Positions 44,328 through 52,202 of a stretch of 64,000 bases of DNA are shown here, in pieces. Position numbers and translations under genes: made by a program. Numbering within the stretch: position 1 is the first letter of the stretch; each line of letters opens with the position of its first letter. The DNA comes from a virus. The stretch spans positions 52,146 to 116,145 of IMG/VR virus record IMGVR_UViG_3300025648_000015; one strand, 5' to 3'. The notes beneath the pieces were generated by a model, which did not search any database, was not told the DNA's origin, and was given only the letters and a program-made list of their open reading frames with translations.

Positions 44328-44566
44328 TGGATTGGAACCTACGTTACGCCACGGTAGGCGAAAGTGGTATTGATTACTCAAAAGCTTCTCCTTGTACAAA
44401 GGGTAAAGAATGCGGGTTTTGTAAGCATCTTGACAAGATTGAGGCAGGAAATAAGGACGAAACAGGCAAATCTGTTGACCAAGACCATGCAGAAACCATT
44501 AAAAGAGTACGTAAAATGCACCAAGGTAGTATAGAATCCCTTAAAAAGGAACAAAAAAATGCGTAA
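44327..44566 (+). CDS. Small RYA-motif protein
   Basis: 79 aa. N-terminus MDWNLRYATVGE belongs to the M-x-(W/F)-(N/S)-x-RYA motif shared by several genes here (45164, 45884, 63868). A Cys cluster CTKGKECGFCKHL follows, then a charged helix. TAATG junction at both... the start overlaps the exonuclease stop and the end overlaps the next gene by 8 bp. Confidence 0.6.
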   Translation: MDWNLRYATVGESGIDYSKASPCTKGKECGFCKHLDKIEAGNKDETGKSVDQDHAETIKRVRKMHQGSIESLKKEQKNA

Positions 44567-45167
44567 AATCTCAAGAGCTGAAGAACAATACAATAGCCTA
44601 AATTTCCGTACAGCAGATGCTGATGAAGGTGAAAAGTGTATGTCTCCCAATGGAGTATCATACGAATCTGCTGCAGCCACTGGTGGAAGAACCACTTGTG
44701 GAAGACCAGCTGTAGGATATGGATTTAACAAGAAACCTACTTGTGGTGGAAAAACTTGTGCCAGGATAGAATATACACATTATTTAGGTTCTGTTAAACC
44801 ATGGGGGCAAGAAGAACACTTTCGTGTTGTAGATAATGATACTCCACTAACTGAAGGTGGCCCTAGATGTGAAGGCTGCGGAGGTAAAATGCAAGAACAT
44901 GGTAGCAATGGTTCTGTATGTAGGAATAGAGCATGCAATAAAAGGGATATGGTTATAACTTCTGCCATTACTAAAAATGTTCAAGAGAATAAATGGAAAT
45001 ATTATCCAACACTTTCGACCAATAACGGTGTCTCGCGTAAAGAAACAGAACACTGTGGTCGTTGCGATATTGTTATGGATGAATCTAAAAAGTCTAATCG
45101 ACCTATCAATAAAACATTTGGTAAAATCTGCAAAGATTGTCACGATGTATTAAAGTCTGGTGAATGA
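44559..45167 (+). CDS. Cys-rich zinc-finger-type protein
   Basis: 202 aa with many Cys: KCMSPNGVSYESAAATGG, TCGRPAVGYGF, TCGGKTCARIEY, CEGCGGKMQEHGSNGSVCRNRAC, CGRCDIVMDES and CKDCHDVL. At least three zinc ribbons. It could be a DNA-binding or virion protein. ATGA overlap with the next gene. Confidence 0.65.
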   Translation: MRKISRAEEQYNSLNFRTADADEGEKCMSPNGVSYESAAATGGRTTCGRPAVGYGFNKKPTCGGKTCARIEYTHYLGSVKPWGQEEHFRVVDNDTPLTEGGPRCEGCGGKMQEHGSNGSVCRNRACNKRDMVITSAITKNVQENKWKYYPTLSTNNGVSRKETEHCGRCDIVMDESKKSNRPINKTFGKICKDCHDVLKSGE

Positions 45168-45880
45168 TGTCATTCAATGAAAGATATGCTAAAGAAGAAG
45201 GCAAAACCTTTACCCCTCCAAAGGGAGTACAATCTGCTGCTCGTAAGGCACTCAAGTGGATTGAAGAAGGACACGCTGGTAGTGGATTTACAGGCGTAGG
45301 CCGTGGTCGTGCTCACCAACTCGCTAATGGTGAGGCAGTTAGCTTAAGTACTATTAAGCGCATGCACTCATTCTTTTCACGTCACCGTGTAGACAAGCAA
45401 GGTAAAGATTGGAATAAGCCAAGCCCAGGCAAGGTTGCATGGTATGCATGGGGTGGAGACGCTGGTGCATCATGGGCAGCTGGCATTGCTGAGAGCCATG
45501 ACGGTAAGAAAAAAGAAGCTAGTCTTGCAGACATGGCACACAACGTTGTAACTCACCTTCCCACAGTAGTCCCTGCTGTTGCTGCTGAAGCAGCTGCTAT
45601 AACTGGGTTGGTAAAAACTATTAAAAAAAATAGAAATAAGCCTGCTCCTGCTACAGGCTCTGATGAAGCATACAATGCTACTGGATTTATGTCACCTAGT
45701 CAAATACAAGACTACAAAAACAAAGATGCTGTTGAAAAAAATTCTTCTTTTGATGAACGTTATGCTAACGAAAAGACTGAGGCTTCTTTTCGTGCTATGA
45801 TGCAAAGTAAGCATGGCAATGTGTTGTTTGATGACAGTGACTGGCGCAATGATTACAGTGATCTAGATTCAGACTGGTAA
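45164..45880 (+). CDS. RYA-motif protein with actinophage head-block domain
   Basis: 238 aa. MSFNERYAKEEG begins with the RYA motif, and a second copy, SFDERYANEKTEAS, lies near residue 195. The core GSGFTGVGRGRA, then TIKRMHSFFSRHRVDKQGKDW, then PSPGKVAWYAWGGDAG is a domain I recall from actinophage and actinobacterial proteins near portal and protease genes. Its function is not known to me. The duplicated motif may mark two modules. Confidence 0.65.
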   Translation: MMSFNERYAKEEGKTFTPPKGVQSAARKALKWIEEGHAGSGFTGVGRGRAHQLANGEAVSLSTIKRMHSFFSRHRVDKQGKDWNKPSPGKVAWYAWGGDAGASWAAGIAESHDGKKKEASLADMAHNVVTHLPTVVPAVAAEAAAITGLVKTIKKNRNKPAPATGSDEAYNATGFMSPSQIQDYKNKDAVEKNSSFDERYANEKTEASFRAMMQSKHGNVLFDDSDWRNDYSDLDSDW

Positions 45881-45883
45881 ATA

Positions 45884-46231
45884 ATGAACTGGTCTGAGCG
45901 TTATGCTATTGCTAATGAACGTGAATTCAATCAAGCTATGGGCAATGAATTTGGTTCAATGAGCCGTGCATTCATGGATCACTATGCTGATATGTATGGT
46001 CGTCATCAAGAGGCTATAGGACAATTAAACCGTAGACTTATGAATACATATGATCCAGATAAAAAAGATATTATGCGTGAAGGAATTGGCAAACATGAAC
46101 ATTGCCGTTTTTTAATTAATGGTATTATGGGTAAACATAACGTTAATGCGGAGACTGGTGATGATGAAGACCATTACAAATCAGTCGCTAATGATGCATT
46201 TAATCACAGCAATGGTATACTAAGTAATTAA
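45884..46231 (+). CDS. RYA-motif small protein
   Basis: 115 aa, MNWSERYAIANE, the same N-terminal motif, then a helical charged body (GNEFGSMSRAFMDHYADMYG). The stop overlaps the terminase start. No family recognised. Confidence 0.6.
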   Translation: MNWSERYAIANEREFNQAMGNEFGSMSRAFMDHYADMYGRHQEAIGQLNRRLMNTYDPDKKDIMREGIGKHEHCRFLINGIMGKHNVNAETGDDEDHYKSVANDAFNHSNGILSN

Positions 46232-48222
46232 TGGCAAAAGTAACCAAAAATAGTAATGCTAATATTCTTAAGGGACAACAGGATTTCTTCGAGATAGCTA
46301 AGAAAAGCTTAATTGAAACGCCTGATCTCCCTGACATTGTCACGTTTGCTGAGCATCGTGAGTTCCTAGGGCGTAGGTTATATCCTCGTCAAAAGACCCT
46401 ACTTCGCCTTATATGCCTAGAAACAGAGCATATGACTGACTATGATCTAGAAGTTATAGATGAATGGACAAAGGGTTTTGATCGCAACGGCACTAGCATA
46501 GGTATCTCTCCAGATATCTGGGATCGTGTCAATTATCTTAAAGCTAATGGGTATAAGCATTTCCGTGAAGTGGTGAACATCACTGGCCGTCGTGGTGGTA
46601 AAGGCCACATCGGTGGTATCATCGGTGCTTATATTAACTGGGGTCTGCTTATGCTAGATGATCCTCAGTACCACTATGGAATCGATAAGTCAAAAGACAT
46701 GTATATGTTCTGTGTGGCTACCAACATTCAACAGGCCAAGCAATTTCAATTTGCTGACCTTGCCAACACTATCATTGATGCTCCATGCTTTCAACCATAT
46801 ATTGCTGATGCTAAAGAACACTTTGTTGCTCTGCGCACACCAGCAGACCTTAGAAGAATTGCTGCCTTTGAAGCCAGAGGCATTCGTCCTAGTCGATTAA
46901 TTGCCAGTGTTAGAAATATGGCAGTAACAAGTAACTCTAAGGCTAGTCGTGGAGCCGCTGCATTCGGCGTTATGTTTGATGAGTTTGCACACATGCTAGT
47001 GGGTACGGGTGGCTCACGTACAAGTGAAGAAGTATACAATGCTATTACTCCTGCATTGGACCAATTTGGTAAAGATGGGTTTATTTATATCCCAACATCG
47101 CCGTTTACTAAAGTTGGTAAAGCATATAGCCTATATGAATCAGCTATTGAGCGGGACGCAGAAACAGATACACCAGCTTATCCTGACATGATGATGGCAC
47201 AGCTACCATCGTGGGGACCTTACGAAGATTGGGATGATCCACGTGCCACTGGTGGTTTTGAATTCCGTGGCGCTCCTCAGACATATGATGATGCTATGAA
47301 GCGTTTAGAGAAACGTGAACCTGATGCATTTAAGGTAGAACGTCTTTCCCAATGGGCTGAAGTTACCAATGCTTATCTTAATCCTAAAATGGTTGAGCGT
47401 ATGTTTGAACCATTTGTAGATGCCGAAGGCGAGACCAGGATCCTTGAACAACAATACGAAGGTAAATTTAGCATAATTTATAACGGTCACTGTGACCCAT
47501 CAAAGAGTGGTGCAAACACCGCAGCGATGATTGGACACGTTGAGAAGATACCTGACCTAGAAGATGGTGAAGAATGGTATCACGTTATTATTGACTGGAT
47601 GAAAGTCTGGAACCCAGAAGATTACGATGAGCATCAGCTTGATTATGAAGAGATTGAAGAAGAACTTGTACGTACGCTATGCGATTTCCGTACAACTAAG
47701 GTATTTTCATTTGACCAGTACGGTGCATTTGTAACGCTGCCTAGGCTAAAGAAACGTCTAAAGCAAGTGAATCCTCCACATAAGGTTGTCATTCGTGAAG
47801 AGAAGTTTACTGCGCAAAGCAATATGCACAGAGCAGAACGTTTCAAGTCTGCAATTGGTATGAATTGGATCCACTCATACCGTGATAACTACGGTCCCGA
47901 TGGTAGTAGCTTATTGGAACAGGAGCTTAAGTTCCTACAAGAAGTCAATGGTCGAGTGCGCAAACAAGATTTTGGACCTATCCGTACAGAAGACCTTTCC
48001 GACTGCATCATGGTAATTGTTGATGGCTTGCTTGAAGACAACTTCGTTAAGCTAGAAATGCGTGACCGACTAAGCAATACTAATCTTTACCCAGGTGCTA
48101 AAGGTGGTTACCACACCCGTAATGGGTCAGACAACATACCACTTACTGCTAGAGATAAACTACGTAAGTTTGGTGCTCAAAGATCTGCAAAAGATTATGG
48201 TGGTATGAAGAGAGGTCGTTAA
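46231..48222 (+). CDS. Terminase large subunit
   Basis: 663 aa. The ATPase part shows VVNITGRRGGKGHIGG as the Walker A-like box (about residue 120) and FGVMFDEFAHML as Walker B (about 250), with SPFTKVGKAY as a coupling motif. The nuclease part has IYNGHCDPSKSGANTAAMIGHV and later FDQYGAF and DLSDCIMVIVDGLLE for the RNase H-like acidic residues. It packages the genome. It converges tail to tail with the leftward operon, with two bases between the stops. Confidence 0.9.
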   Translation: MAKVTKNSNANILKGQQDFFEIAKKSLIETPDLPDIVTFAEHREFLGRRLYPRQKTLLRLICLETEHMTDYDLEVIDEWTKGFDRNGTSIGISPDIWDRVNYLKANGYKHFREVVNITGRRGGKGHIGGIIGAYINWGLLMLDDPQYHYGIDKSKDMYMFCVATNIQQAKQFQFADLANTIIDAPCFQPYIADAKEHFVALRTPADLRRIAAFEARGIRPSRLIASVRNMAVTSNSKASRGAAAFGVMFDEFAHMLVGTGGSRTSEEVYNAITPALDQFGKDGFIYIPTSPFTKVGKAYSLYESAIERDAETDTPAYPDMMMAQLPSWGPYEDWDDPRATGGFEFRGAPQTYDDAMKRLEKREPDAFKVERLSQWAEVTNAYLNPKMVERMFEPFVDAEGETRILEQQYEGKFSIIYNGHCDPSKSGANTAAMIGHVEKIPDLEDGEEWYHVIIDWMKVWNPEDYDEHQLDYEEIEEELVRTLCDFRTTKVFSFDQYGAFVTLPRLKKRLKQVNPPHKVVIREEKFTAQSNMHRAERFKSAIGMNWIHSYRDNYGPDGSSLLEQELKFLQEVNGRVRKQDFGPIRTEDLSDCIMVIVDGLLEDNFVKLEMRDRLSNTNLYPGAKGGYHTRNGSDNIPLTARDKLRKFGAQRSAKDYGGMKRGR

Positions 48223-48223
48223 C

Positions 48224-48502
48224 CTATTCTTCTTCAATATCAAAGATATCTTTGTTATATTGAGTCGCTGCTGATAACGTATTGAGATATATATCCATTG
48301 CACCTTCTAAACCTAGGTCAGCTTCTAAACTGTTTCTAATTTCAGTAGGTGATTTCCCTGTATCTTTTGCAATTGTTATAATACATGTTAATAACATTTT
48401 ATTATAATAATCCACAATCTTTTCAATTGCTTCAAACCCTACTTCATGTGCTACCAAAGCCATACTAATTTGATCTTGTTTATTAACAAATGGATCTTCC
48501 AT
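48224..48502 (-). CDS. Hypothetical protein, last gene of the leftward operon
   Basis: 92 aa, helical and acidic (FEAIEKIVDYYNKMLLTCIITIAKDTG, then DIYLNTLSAA). Strong AAAGGAAATG-type site before the ATG. Its stop lies two bases from the terminase stop on the other strand. No family recognised. Confidence 0.65.
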   Translation of the reverse strand: MEDPFVNKQDQISMALVAHEVGFEAIEKIVDYYNKMLLTCIITIAKDTGKSPTEIRNSLEADLGLEGAMDIYLNTLSAATQYNKDIFDIEEE

Positions 48503-48514
48503 TACATTTCCTTT

Positions 48515-48712
48515 CTATTGTAAAACATGTGCTTCTATATACCAGATTTCACCATTGGGTAAAATAGTTTCCCAAAATCCCATAGTGTCCTCATGTTCTT
48601 GCCATCCTTCTAAATTCAAAGCATTCTTTGCTGCATCTAAGTTAGAATAAATGCCAGAGATTTCGGCAGCGCCATCTCCAACATCATATAGTAGGGCGTA
48701 TACTATTGTCAT
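48515..48712 (-). CDS. Hypothetical protein
   Basis: 65 aa with the beta-alpha pattern VYALLYDVGDGAAEISGIYSNLDAAKNAL and a C-terminal WETILPNGEIWYIE. Resembles small phage proteins that report on intervals of amino acids like host DUFs; not identified. It overlaps the WhiB-like gene by 29 bp. Confidence 0.6.
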   Translation of the reverse strand: MTIVYALLYDVGDGAAEISGIYSNLDAAKNALNLEGWQEHEDTMGFWETILPNGEIWYIEAHVLQ

Positions 48713-49004
48713 TGTTAAATAACTCCTTCATTGCCCATTCTATACGTTCTTTAGCATCCATGCCACCCCACCAGCCTTCGTCTAGGTTGCGCACTGCTTC
48801 GTACCTACATTCCATCATAACAGGACAATCTTTGCATATATTTTTGAGCTTGTGACGTTGGCTTAATGTAGGCATAGAACTAGCATAAATAAAATCACTA
48901 GTGTTTTTACCATAACAATTGCCTTCTTCTGCCCAAGTAAGGCCTTTATTATCGGGTAAAGTTTGAACTAACTCTTTTAACTTCCACCTACTAATCTTAC
49001 TCAT
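48684..49004 (-). CDS. WhiB-family transcription regulator (second copy)
   Basis: 106 aa. TWAEEGNCYGKNTSDFIYAS gives the first Cys, and KNICKDCPVMMECRYEAVRNLDEGWWGGMDAKERIEW gives CX2CX5C, then the GWWGGM turn and the ERIEW helix, the WhiB signature. Closer to the classical family than the copy at 11472, which lacks the WGG turn. Probably binds host SigA to redirect transcription in the early phase. Confidence 0.85.
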   Translation of the reverse strand: MSKISRWKLKELVQTLPDNKGLTWAEEGNCYGKNTSDFIYASSMPTLSQRHKLKNICKDCPVMMECRYEAVRNLDEGWWGGMDAKERIEWAMKELFNNDNSIRPTI

Positions 49005-49008
49005 ATTA

Positions 49009-49692
49009 TTACCTTTCTATCGATGATTGATTTATATTTGCTTTCATACCACTATCTATTCCATCATTATATCCTGATGATGCTACAATTTTACGTTGAG
49101 TAGCAGGATGACGATCTAATTTTTGGAAATATTCTTCAATTGCATGTTGTTTATTTCTAACAACTAATGCAACTGATGTATTGTTTGTTTCATTAATAAC
49201 TTTTGTTTTTGATTCTCTTATACGTTCATTGATTGTTATACAATAACCGCCAAAGAAACCTTTAACCCAAGTTTTAGTATGTATTTTTTCTTTGCTATTC
49301 TTTTTAATTTTATTTAGCTTAATAAACATTTCATTGACCATGTCTAAAGATAAAATATTATATAATGTTAAACATAATTCAATATCACTCTTGTATCCAT
49401 AGATCATGCAATATTCTTCGCCTCGTAAAACTTTGCAAAAGTTATGCTTTGCAATTGAATTAAGCAATACACTCTTATCAATAGCATATGGTTTAGGTGT
49501 TTCAATACGTCTAGCAACAATATTTCCTTCACCAATATGATCATGAAGTTGAGCTTCTTCAATTTGATATTTGGTAATTAACTCTTGTGCTAATGATTGT
49601 GCTGAACTTACTTCACCAGGTTTGTCACTACTATCTGCAACGCGAAGTAGTTTCTGAACCTTAGAAATAATATCAGACAACTGCATAACCAT
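49009..49692 (-). CDS. DUF2786 family protein
   Basis: 227 aa. MQLSDIISKVQKLLRVADSSDKPGEVSSAQSLAQELITKYQI at the N-terminus is the DUF2786 helix set; the C-terminal part (IVASSGYNDGIDSGMKANIN) also follows that family. Function unknown; found in many actinobacterial phages and mobile elements. Preceded by the AAAGGAGG site that follows hammerhead 1. Confidence 0.75.
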   Translation of the reverse strand: MVMQLSDIISKVQKLLRVADSSDKPGEVSSAQSLAQELITKYQIEEAQLHDHIGEGNIVARRIETPKPYAIDKSVLLNSIAKHNFCKVLRGEEYCMIYGYKSDIELCLTLYNILSLDMVNEMFIKLNKIKKNSKEKIHTKTWVKGFFGGYCITINERIRESKTKVINETNNTSVALVVRNKQHAIEEYFQKLDRHPATQRKIVASSGYNDGIDSGMKANINQSSIER

Positions 49693-49713
49693 AGTATTAC
49701 CTCCTTTCTTTTA

Positions 49714-49776
49714 GTCTAGCCTCATCGGTGTAGAGACAACTACCTTCTACATACGCCTCACGGCGTTTCGGCTTTA
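49714..49776 (-). ncRNA. Hammerhead ribozyme-like element 1 (type II)
   Basis: On the minus strand, 5' to 3': AGCC, GAAA, stem III ACGCC-GTGA-GGCGT, A (H17), stem I TGTAGA/TCTACA with an 11-nt loop, then CCGATGA and GGCU. Stem II (AGCC/GGCU) is the open helix. Predicted cleavage is after the A at 49752. Core difference: C instead of U at position 4. It starts three bases after the stop of the gene at 49777 and ends before the ribosome site of the DUF2786 gene. Confidence 0.75.
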
Positions 49777-50019
49777 TTATAAAGCGTCTTTTAAATCACA
49801 GAATAACTTATGAAAATGATCCATTTGTTCTCCCATTGCATTGATTGCTTTATTAAACATATCTGATAAACTTTCATAAAAAGTGATATCAAGAGTGTTT
49901 TTGTTTTCGTTATAGATTTTAAACCCATTTAACAACTCATCTAAACGATAACCAATCGTAGAAATATTGTTGATAAGTTCGCTTACTTTCTCTAACTTTT
50001 CTTCATTACTTACTGTCAT
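49777..50019 (-). CDS. Hypothetical protein
   Basis: 80 aa, helical coiled-coil style (EEKLEKVSELINNISTIGYR, FYESLSDMFNKAINAMGEQMDHFHKLFCD). No family recognised. Its stop is followed immediately by hammerhead element 1. Confidence 0.65.
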   Translation of the reverse strand: MTVSNEEKLEKVSELINNISTIGYRLDELLNGFKIYNENKNTLDITFYESLSDMFNKAINAMGEQMDHFHKLFCDLKDAL

Positions 50020-50074
50020 ATTACCTAACTTAAATATTTAATGCAACCAATTTAAAATTAATGTTTCATACTTA

Positions 50075-50251
50075 CTATTTTACCTCCATAGGTTTATATT
50101 CACTACAATATGTCTCAAACTTGTTTTTACGAGTCCAAGATCCACATTCACGGCATTCTCCAGACTCTAAATCTTCAAATTCTGGATTCTGACTAATGTT
50201 CCATAAATGTGCTTCATATTCATGATCGCACCAACAATCTGGTTCATTCAT
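50075..50251 (-). CDS. Small Cys-rich protein
   Basis: 58 aa. NEPDCWCDHEYEAHLWN and ESGECRECGSWTRKNKFETYC: three Cys/His pairs, probably a zinc module. Found in the gap between two longer genes, with an ATG after GGAGCAAAT. No family recognised. Confidence 0.6.
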   Translation of the reverse strand: MNEPDCWCDHEYEAHLWNISQNPEFEDLESGECRECGSWTRKNKFETYCSEYKPMEVK

Positions 50252-50260
50252 ATTTGCTCC

Positions 50261-50467
50261 TTACTTGATATTATCTAATGCATTATTAAGTATTTCAGTT
50301 ATTTCTTTTTCTTTATCTCCTGTTTCTGTATTTTGATCAGGAAAAACCCATTCATCAATATTAGGAATGTAAACAGTTTTACCTTTTTCAAATTTAGCAA
50401 AAGTAGTAGGCCAATCTATAAGCCAACCATTTTCTTCTGACCATTTTACTACACAATGATATTCCAT
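50261..50467 (-). CDS. Hypothetical protein
   Basis: 68 aa, beta-rich N-terminus (EYHCVVKWSEENGWLIDWPTTFAKFEKGKTVYIP) with an acidic helical end. TAATG overlap with the next upstream gene. No family recognised. Confidence 0.6.
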   Translation of the reverse strand: MEYHCVVKWSEENGWLIDWPTTFAKFEKGKTVYIPNIDEWVFPDQNTETGDKEKEITEILNNALDNIK

Positions 50468-50598
50468 TATGTTTCCATTTCTATAATTATTTCTTCTAGT
50501 TGATTACAACGATCTAATAAATTAGATATAACATCTTTAGCTTCTGCTAATGTAGTTGGTTCTGTTAAACCAAAGTCATTTAATGTTAATTCTATCAT
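50467..50598 (-). CDS. Small helical protein
   Basis: 43 aa, acidic, TEPTTLAEAKDVISNLLDR then NQLEEIIIEMET. It overlaps the stop-start with 50261 (TAATG on the minus strand). Possibly a short coiled coil. No family recognised. Confidence 0.5.
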   Translation of the reverse strand: MIELTLNDFGLTEPTTLAEAKDVISNLLDRCNQLEEIIIEMET

Positions 50599-50600
50599 TA

Positions 50601-50738
50601 TTAATTAAATCCATAATGCTCAAAGATTTGAGCTCTAGCATCTTCAAGTTCATTATTGAGGTCTTGCAATGTACGATTATCAATACTCTTATCATTACCA
50701 AACCAATCAATTAGATCTTGTCTAGTTACTTCATTCAT
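50601..50738 (-). CDS. Small helical protein
   Basis: 45 aa, NEVTRQDLIDWFGNDKSI and LQDLNNELEDARAQIFEHYG. A GAAGGAG ribosome site precedes it and the direct repeat and hammerhead 2 lie upstream. No family recognised. Confidence 0.55.
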   Translation of the reverse strand: MNEVTRQDLIDWFGNDKSIDNRTLQDLNNELEDARAQIFEHYGFN

Positions 50739-50742
50739 TTTA

Positions 50743-50783
50743 CTCCTTCTCTCTTATATTTGCTACTATGCGTAATGCTTCTG
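50743..50783. repeat. 41-bp direct repeat, copy 1
   Basis: Identical to 51044-51084. In this copy the sequence is non-coding, upstream of the small gene at 50601. In the other copy the same sequence encodes the C-terminal end of the protein at 51035. It carries the ribosome site in both places. A local duplication has probably placed a gene end here. Confidence 0.8.
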
Positions 50784-50797
50784 TTCCTTACTATTAG

Positions 50798-50857
50798 CCT
50801 ATCTTATCAATGCATGGTGGCTAATCCATACAGACGCCTCCCGGCGTTTCGATTCTT
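50798..50857 (-). ncRNA. Hammerhead ribozyme-like element 2 (type II)
   Basis: Minus strand: AAUC, GAAA, stem III ACGCC-GGGA-GGCGU, C (H17, GUC site), stem I UGUAUGG/CCAUGCA with an 8-nt loop, then UUGAUAA and GAU. Cleavage is predicted after the C at 50833. Relative to CUGAUGA, position 3 is U and position 8 is A, a paired change that keeps the 3-8 base pair. It follows the stop of the gene at 50860 by a few bases. Confidence 0.72.
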
Positions 50858-50859
50858 TA

Positions 50860-51042
50860 CTATTCTATTTCCTCAATAATTATATCATTGATAGTATTTT
50901 TAATAGCAAATCCATTGTGTTCTAACCATCCCAATGCTTCTTTTTCAATTACATCGTCATCTTCAGAGTCAGATGTAATCGTAGTTATGAGCACAGCATA
51001 GTCAAACACAAACTGTACATTATATATATATGTTTTACTCAT
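50860..51042 (-). CDS. Hypothetical protein
   Basis: 60 aa. Beta-rich N-terminus (KTYIYNVQFVFDYAVLITTITSD) then acidic, with EEALGWLEHNGF-like helix. No family recognised. It overlaps the next upstream gene by 8 bp. Confidence 0.6.
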   Translation of the reverse strand: MSKTYIYNVQFVFDYAVLITTITSDSEDDDVIEKEALGWLEHNGFAIKNTINDIIIEEIE

Positions 51043-51199
51043 TCTCCTTCTCTCTTATATTTGCTACTATGCGTAATGCTTCTGCAAATCCTTGAGCAAA
51101 TCCATTCTCAAAATCAGTTTGCTTAGCCATTGCTAAGTTAATGTGATGACGAGTTTCATTACTCAATTGATAAAAAGATTTGTCTAATTTTTTACCCAT
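51035..51199 (-). CDS. Small charged protein
   Basis: 54 aa. GKKLDKSFYQLSNETRHHINLAMAK then GFAQGFAEALRIVANIREKENE. The last 15 codons lie in the 41-bp direct repeat. No family recognised. Confidence 0.55.
   Translation of the reverse strand: MGKKLDKSFYQLSNETRHHINLAMAKQTDFENGFAQGFAEALRIVANIREKENE
51044..51084. repeat. 41-bp direct repeat, copy 2
   Basis: Coding copy: encodes the C-terminus of the small protein at 51035 on the minus strand. Identical over all 41 bases with copy 1 at 50743. Low sequence divergence means the duplication is recent. Confidence 0.8.
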
Positions 51200-51201
51200 T
51201 A

Positions 51202-51618
51202 TTATTCCTTTGTTGTAACTAAACTATTAAGATAAATAAATACCTCAAAAGGTACTGGCTCTAGTTCCCAATTCCATACAACATCGTCTTCGTTGTAGTT
51301 TTGCCAGTCAACTTTATCATAGTTAACTACCTTAATACCAACAGTTTGGTCAATGTGATTTACAACAACTAACTTCCATGTATCACCATGAAGAGAAAGT
51401 CCGATACCATATCCAGTATCAGACATTACATCATCTTTAATCATTTCACTGAAGATAATACGGTTAAGGTATTCGTCATCACTCCAACGACCCTTGCCAC
51501 GTACTATAGCGTCAGCTACAACGTTTTCTAGATGACTAGCTCCCCAATGGGTATATAGATAGATAGAATGCTCTGATCCATATGTACCAATAAGTTGTAC
51601 TTGTCCACGGTCTCCCAT
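51202..51618 (-). CDS. Conserved hypothetical protein (MGDRGQV family)
   Basis: 138 aa. MGDRGQVQLIG, YLYTHWGASHLENVVADAI, RWSDDEYLNRIIFSEMI and DTGYGIGLSLHGD are pieces I recognise as a conserved set in actinobacteria and phages, function unknown. The stop is three bases from the gene downstream; its 5' leader carries a T-arm element and a GNRA hairpin. Confidence 0.7.
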   Translation of the reverse strand: MGDRGQVQLIGTYGSEHSIYLYTHWGASHLENVVADAIVRGKGRWSDDEYLNRIIFSEMIKDDVMSDTGYGIGLSLHGDTWKLVVVNHIDQTVGIKVVNYDKVDWQNYNEDDVVWNWELEPVPFEVFIYLNSLVTTKE

Positions 51619-51671
51619 GATTACCTACTTTCTTACTTGTTTGTTTATTTGTTTAACGTCTCCCGACGTAG

Positions 51672-51713
51672 TGCCTTGAGTAGGAGTCGAACCTACTCTA
51701 CGACCATCAAGGC
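51672..51713 (-). ncRNA. tRNA-like minihelix 1 (acceptor + T arm)
   Basis: Minus strand: GCCUUGA (51713-51707), linker UGGUCGUAGA, T stem GUAGG, loop UUCGACU, CCUAC, then UCAAGGC and A. All 7 acceptor pairs and 5 T-stem pairs are Watson-Crick, and the loop matches T54-T55-C56-R57-A58-N59-Y60. D and anticodon arms are absent and no CCA is encoded. It begins about six bases after the stop of the gene at 51720. A hairpin ACGTC-GGGA-GACGT follows. Confidence 0.75.
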
Positions 51714-51719
51714 TACCAT

Positions 51720-52103
51720 TTACCACCAACTATCGTAATATATTTCCATATCTTGTCCAATAGCTTTCATAGCATCATCAATAAACTTAAGGTCAATTTC
51801 TCTATCTTCTGGTAAACTTTCACCAAAGAAAAAACCTTGAGTTACTGGGAGTTTTTCATGTATTACAGCATGTCTTAAATTAACAAGGTCTTGAAATGTT
51901 ACTCGAACTGGTTGACAGTTAAAAACACCTTCTCCACCTTTACTTTCATATAACTTTTCCATCCAACCTTGAATGTTAGGATGTTTACGCCATTGAGCAA
52001 TTAAAAAGACTTTATCTTCAGATTGTTCATGAGTCCAAACATAACTTAAATCTGTATTGTTTGGATGAGGCATAACAGCATATGCATATTGGTCTAATCC
52101 CAT
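51720..52103 (-). CDS. Conserved phage protein (MGLDQYAY family)
   Basis: 127 aa. MGLDQYAYAV, then VFLIAQWRKHPNIQGWMEKLYESKGG, then FNCQPVRVTFQDL follow the pattern of a small phage family often found in actinophages and other phages, sometimes mislabelled as phosphoglycerate kinase. Function unknown. Confidence 0.7.
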   Translation of the reverse strand: MGLDQYAYAVMPHPNNTDLSYVWTHEQSEDKVFLIAQWRKHPNIQGWMEKLYESKGGEGVFNCQPVRVTFQDLVNLRHAVIHEKLPVTQGFFFGESLPEDREIDLKFIDDAMKAIGQDMEIYYDSWW

Positions 52104-52152
52104 TATGTTTCCTTTCTTACTTATTTATTTACTTGTTTGTGTCTCCCGACAG

Positions 52153-52194
52153 CACCCCAAGATAGAATCGAACTATCTTACAACCATTTGGGGT
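52153..52194 (-). ncRNA. tRNA-like minihelix 2 (acceptor + T arm)
   Basis: Minus strand: ACCCCAA, linker AUGGUUGUAA, GAUAG, UUCGAUU, CUAUC, UUGGGGU, G. Same geometry as element 1: 7-bp acceptor, 10-nt linker, 5-bp T stem, 7-nt T loop. The linker shares UGGUYGUA with elements 1 and 4, although the helices differ in sequence, so the pairing is compensated. Followed by TGTC-GGGA-GACA and by the gene at 51720. Confidence 0.75.
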
Positions 52195-52202
52195 TACCTT
52201 AG

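Noticed and set aside
51661-51720. A full-length tRNA gene at the T-arm elements
   Set aside because: Only 10-15 nt lie between the acceptor and T stems, too short for D and anticodon arms. No intron-like sequence is seen.
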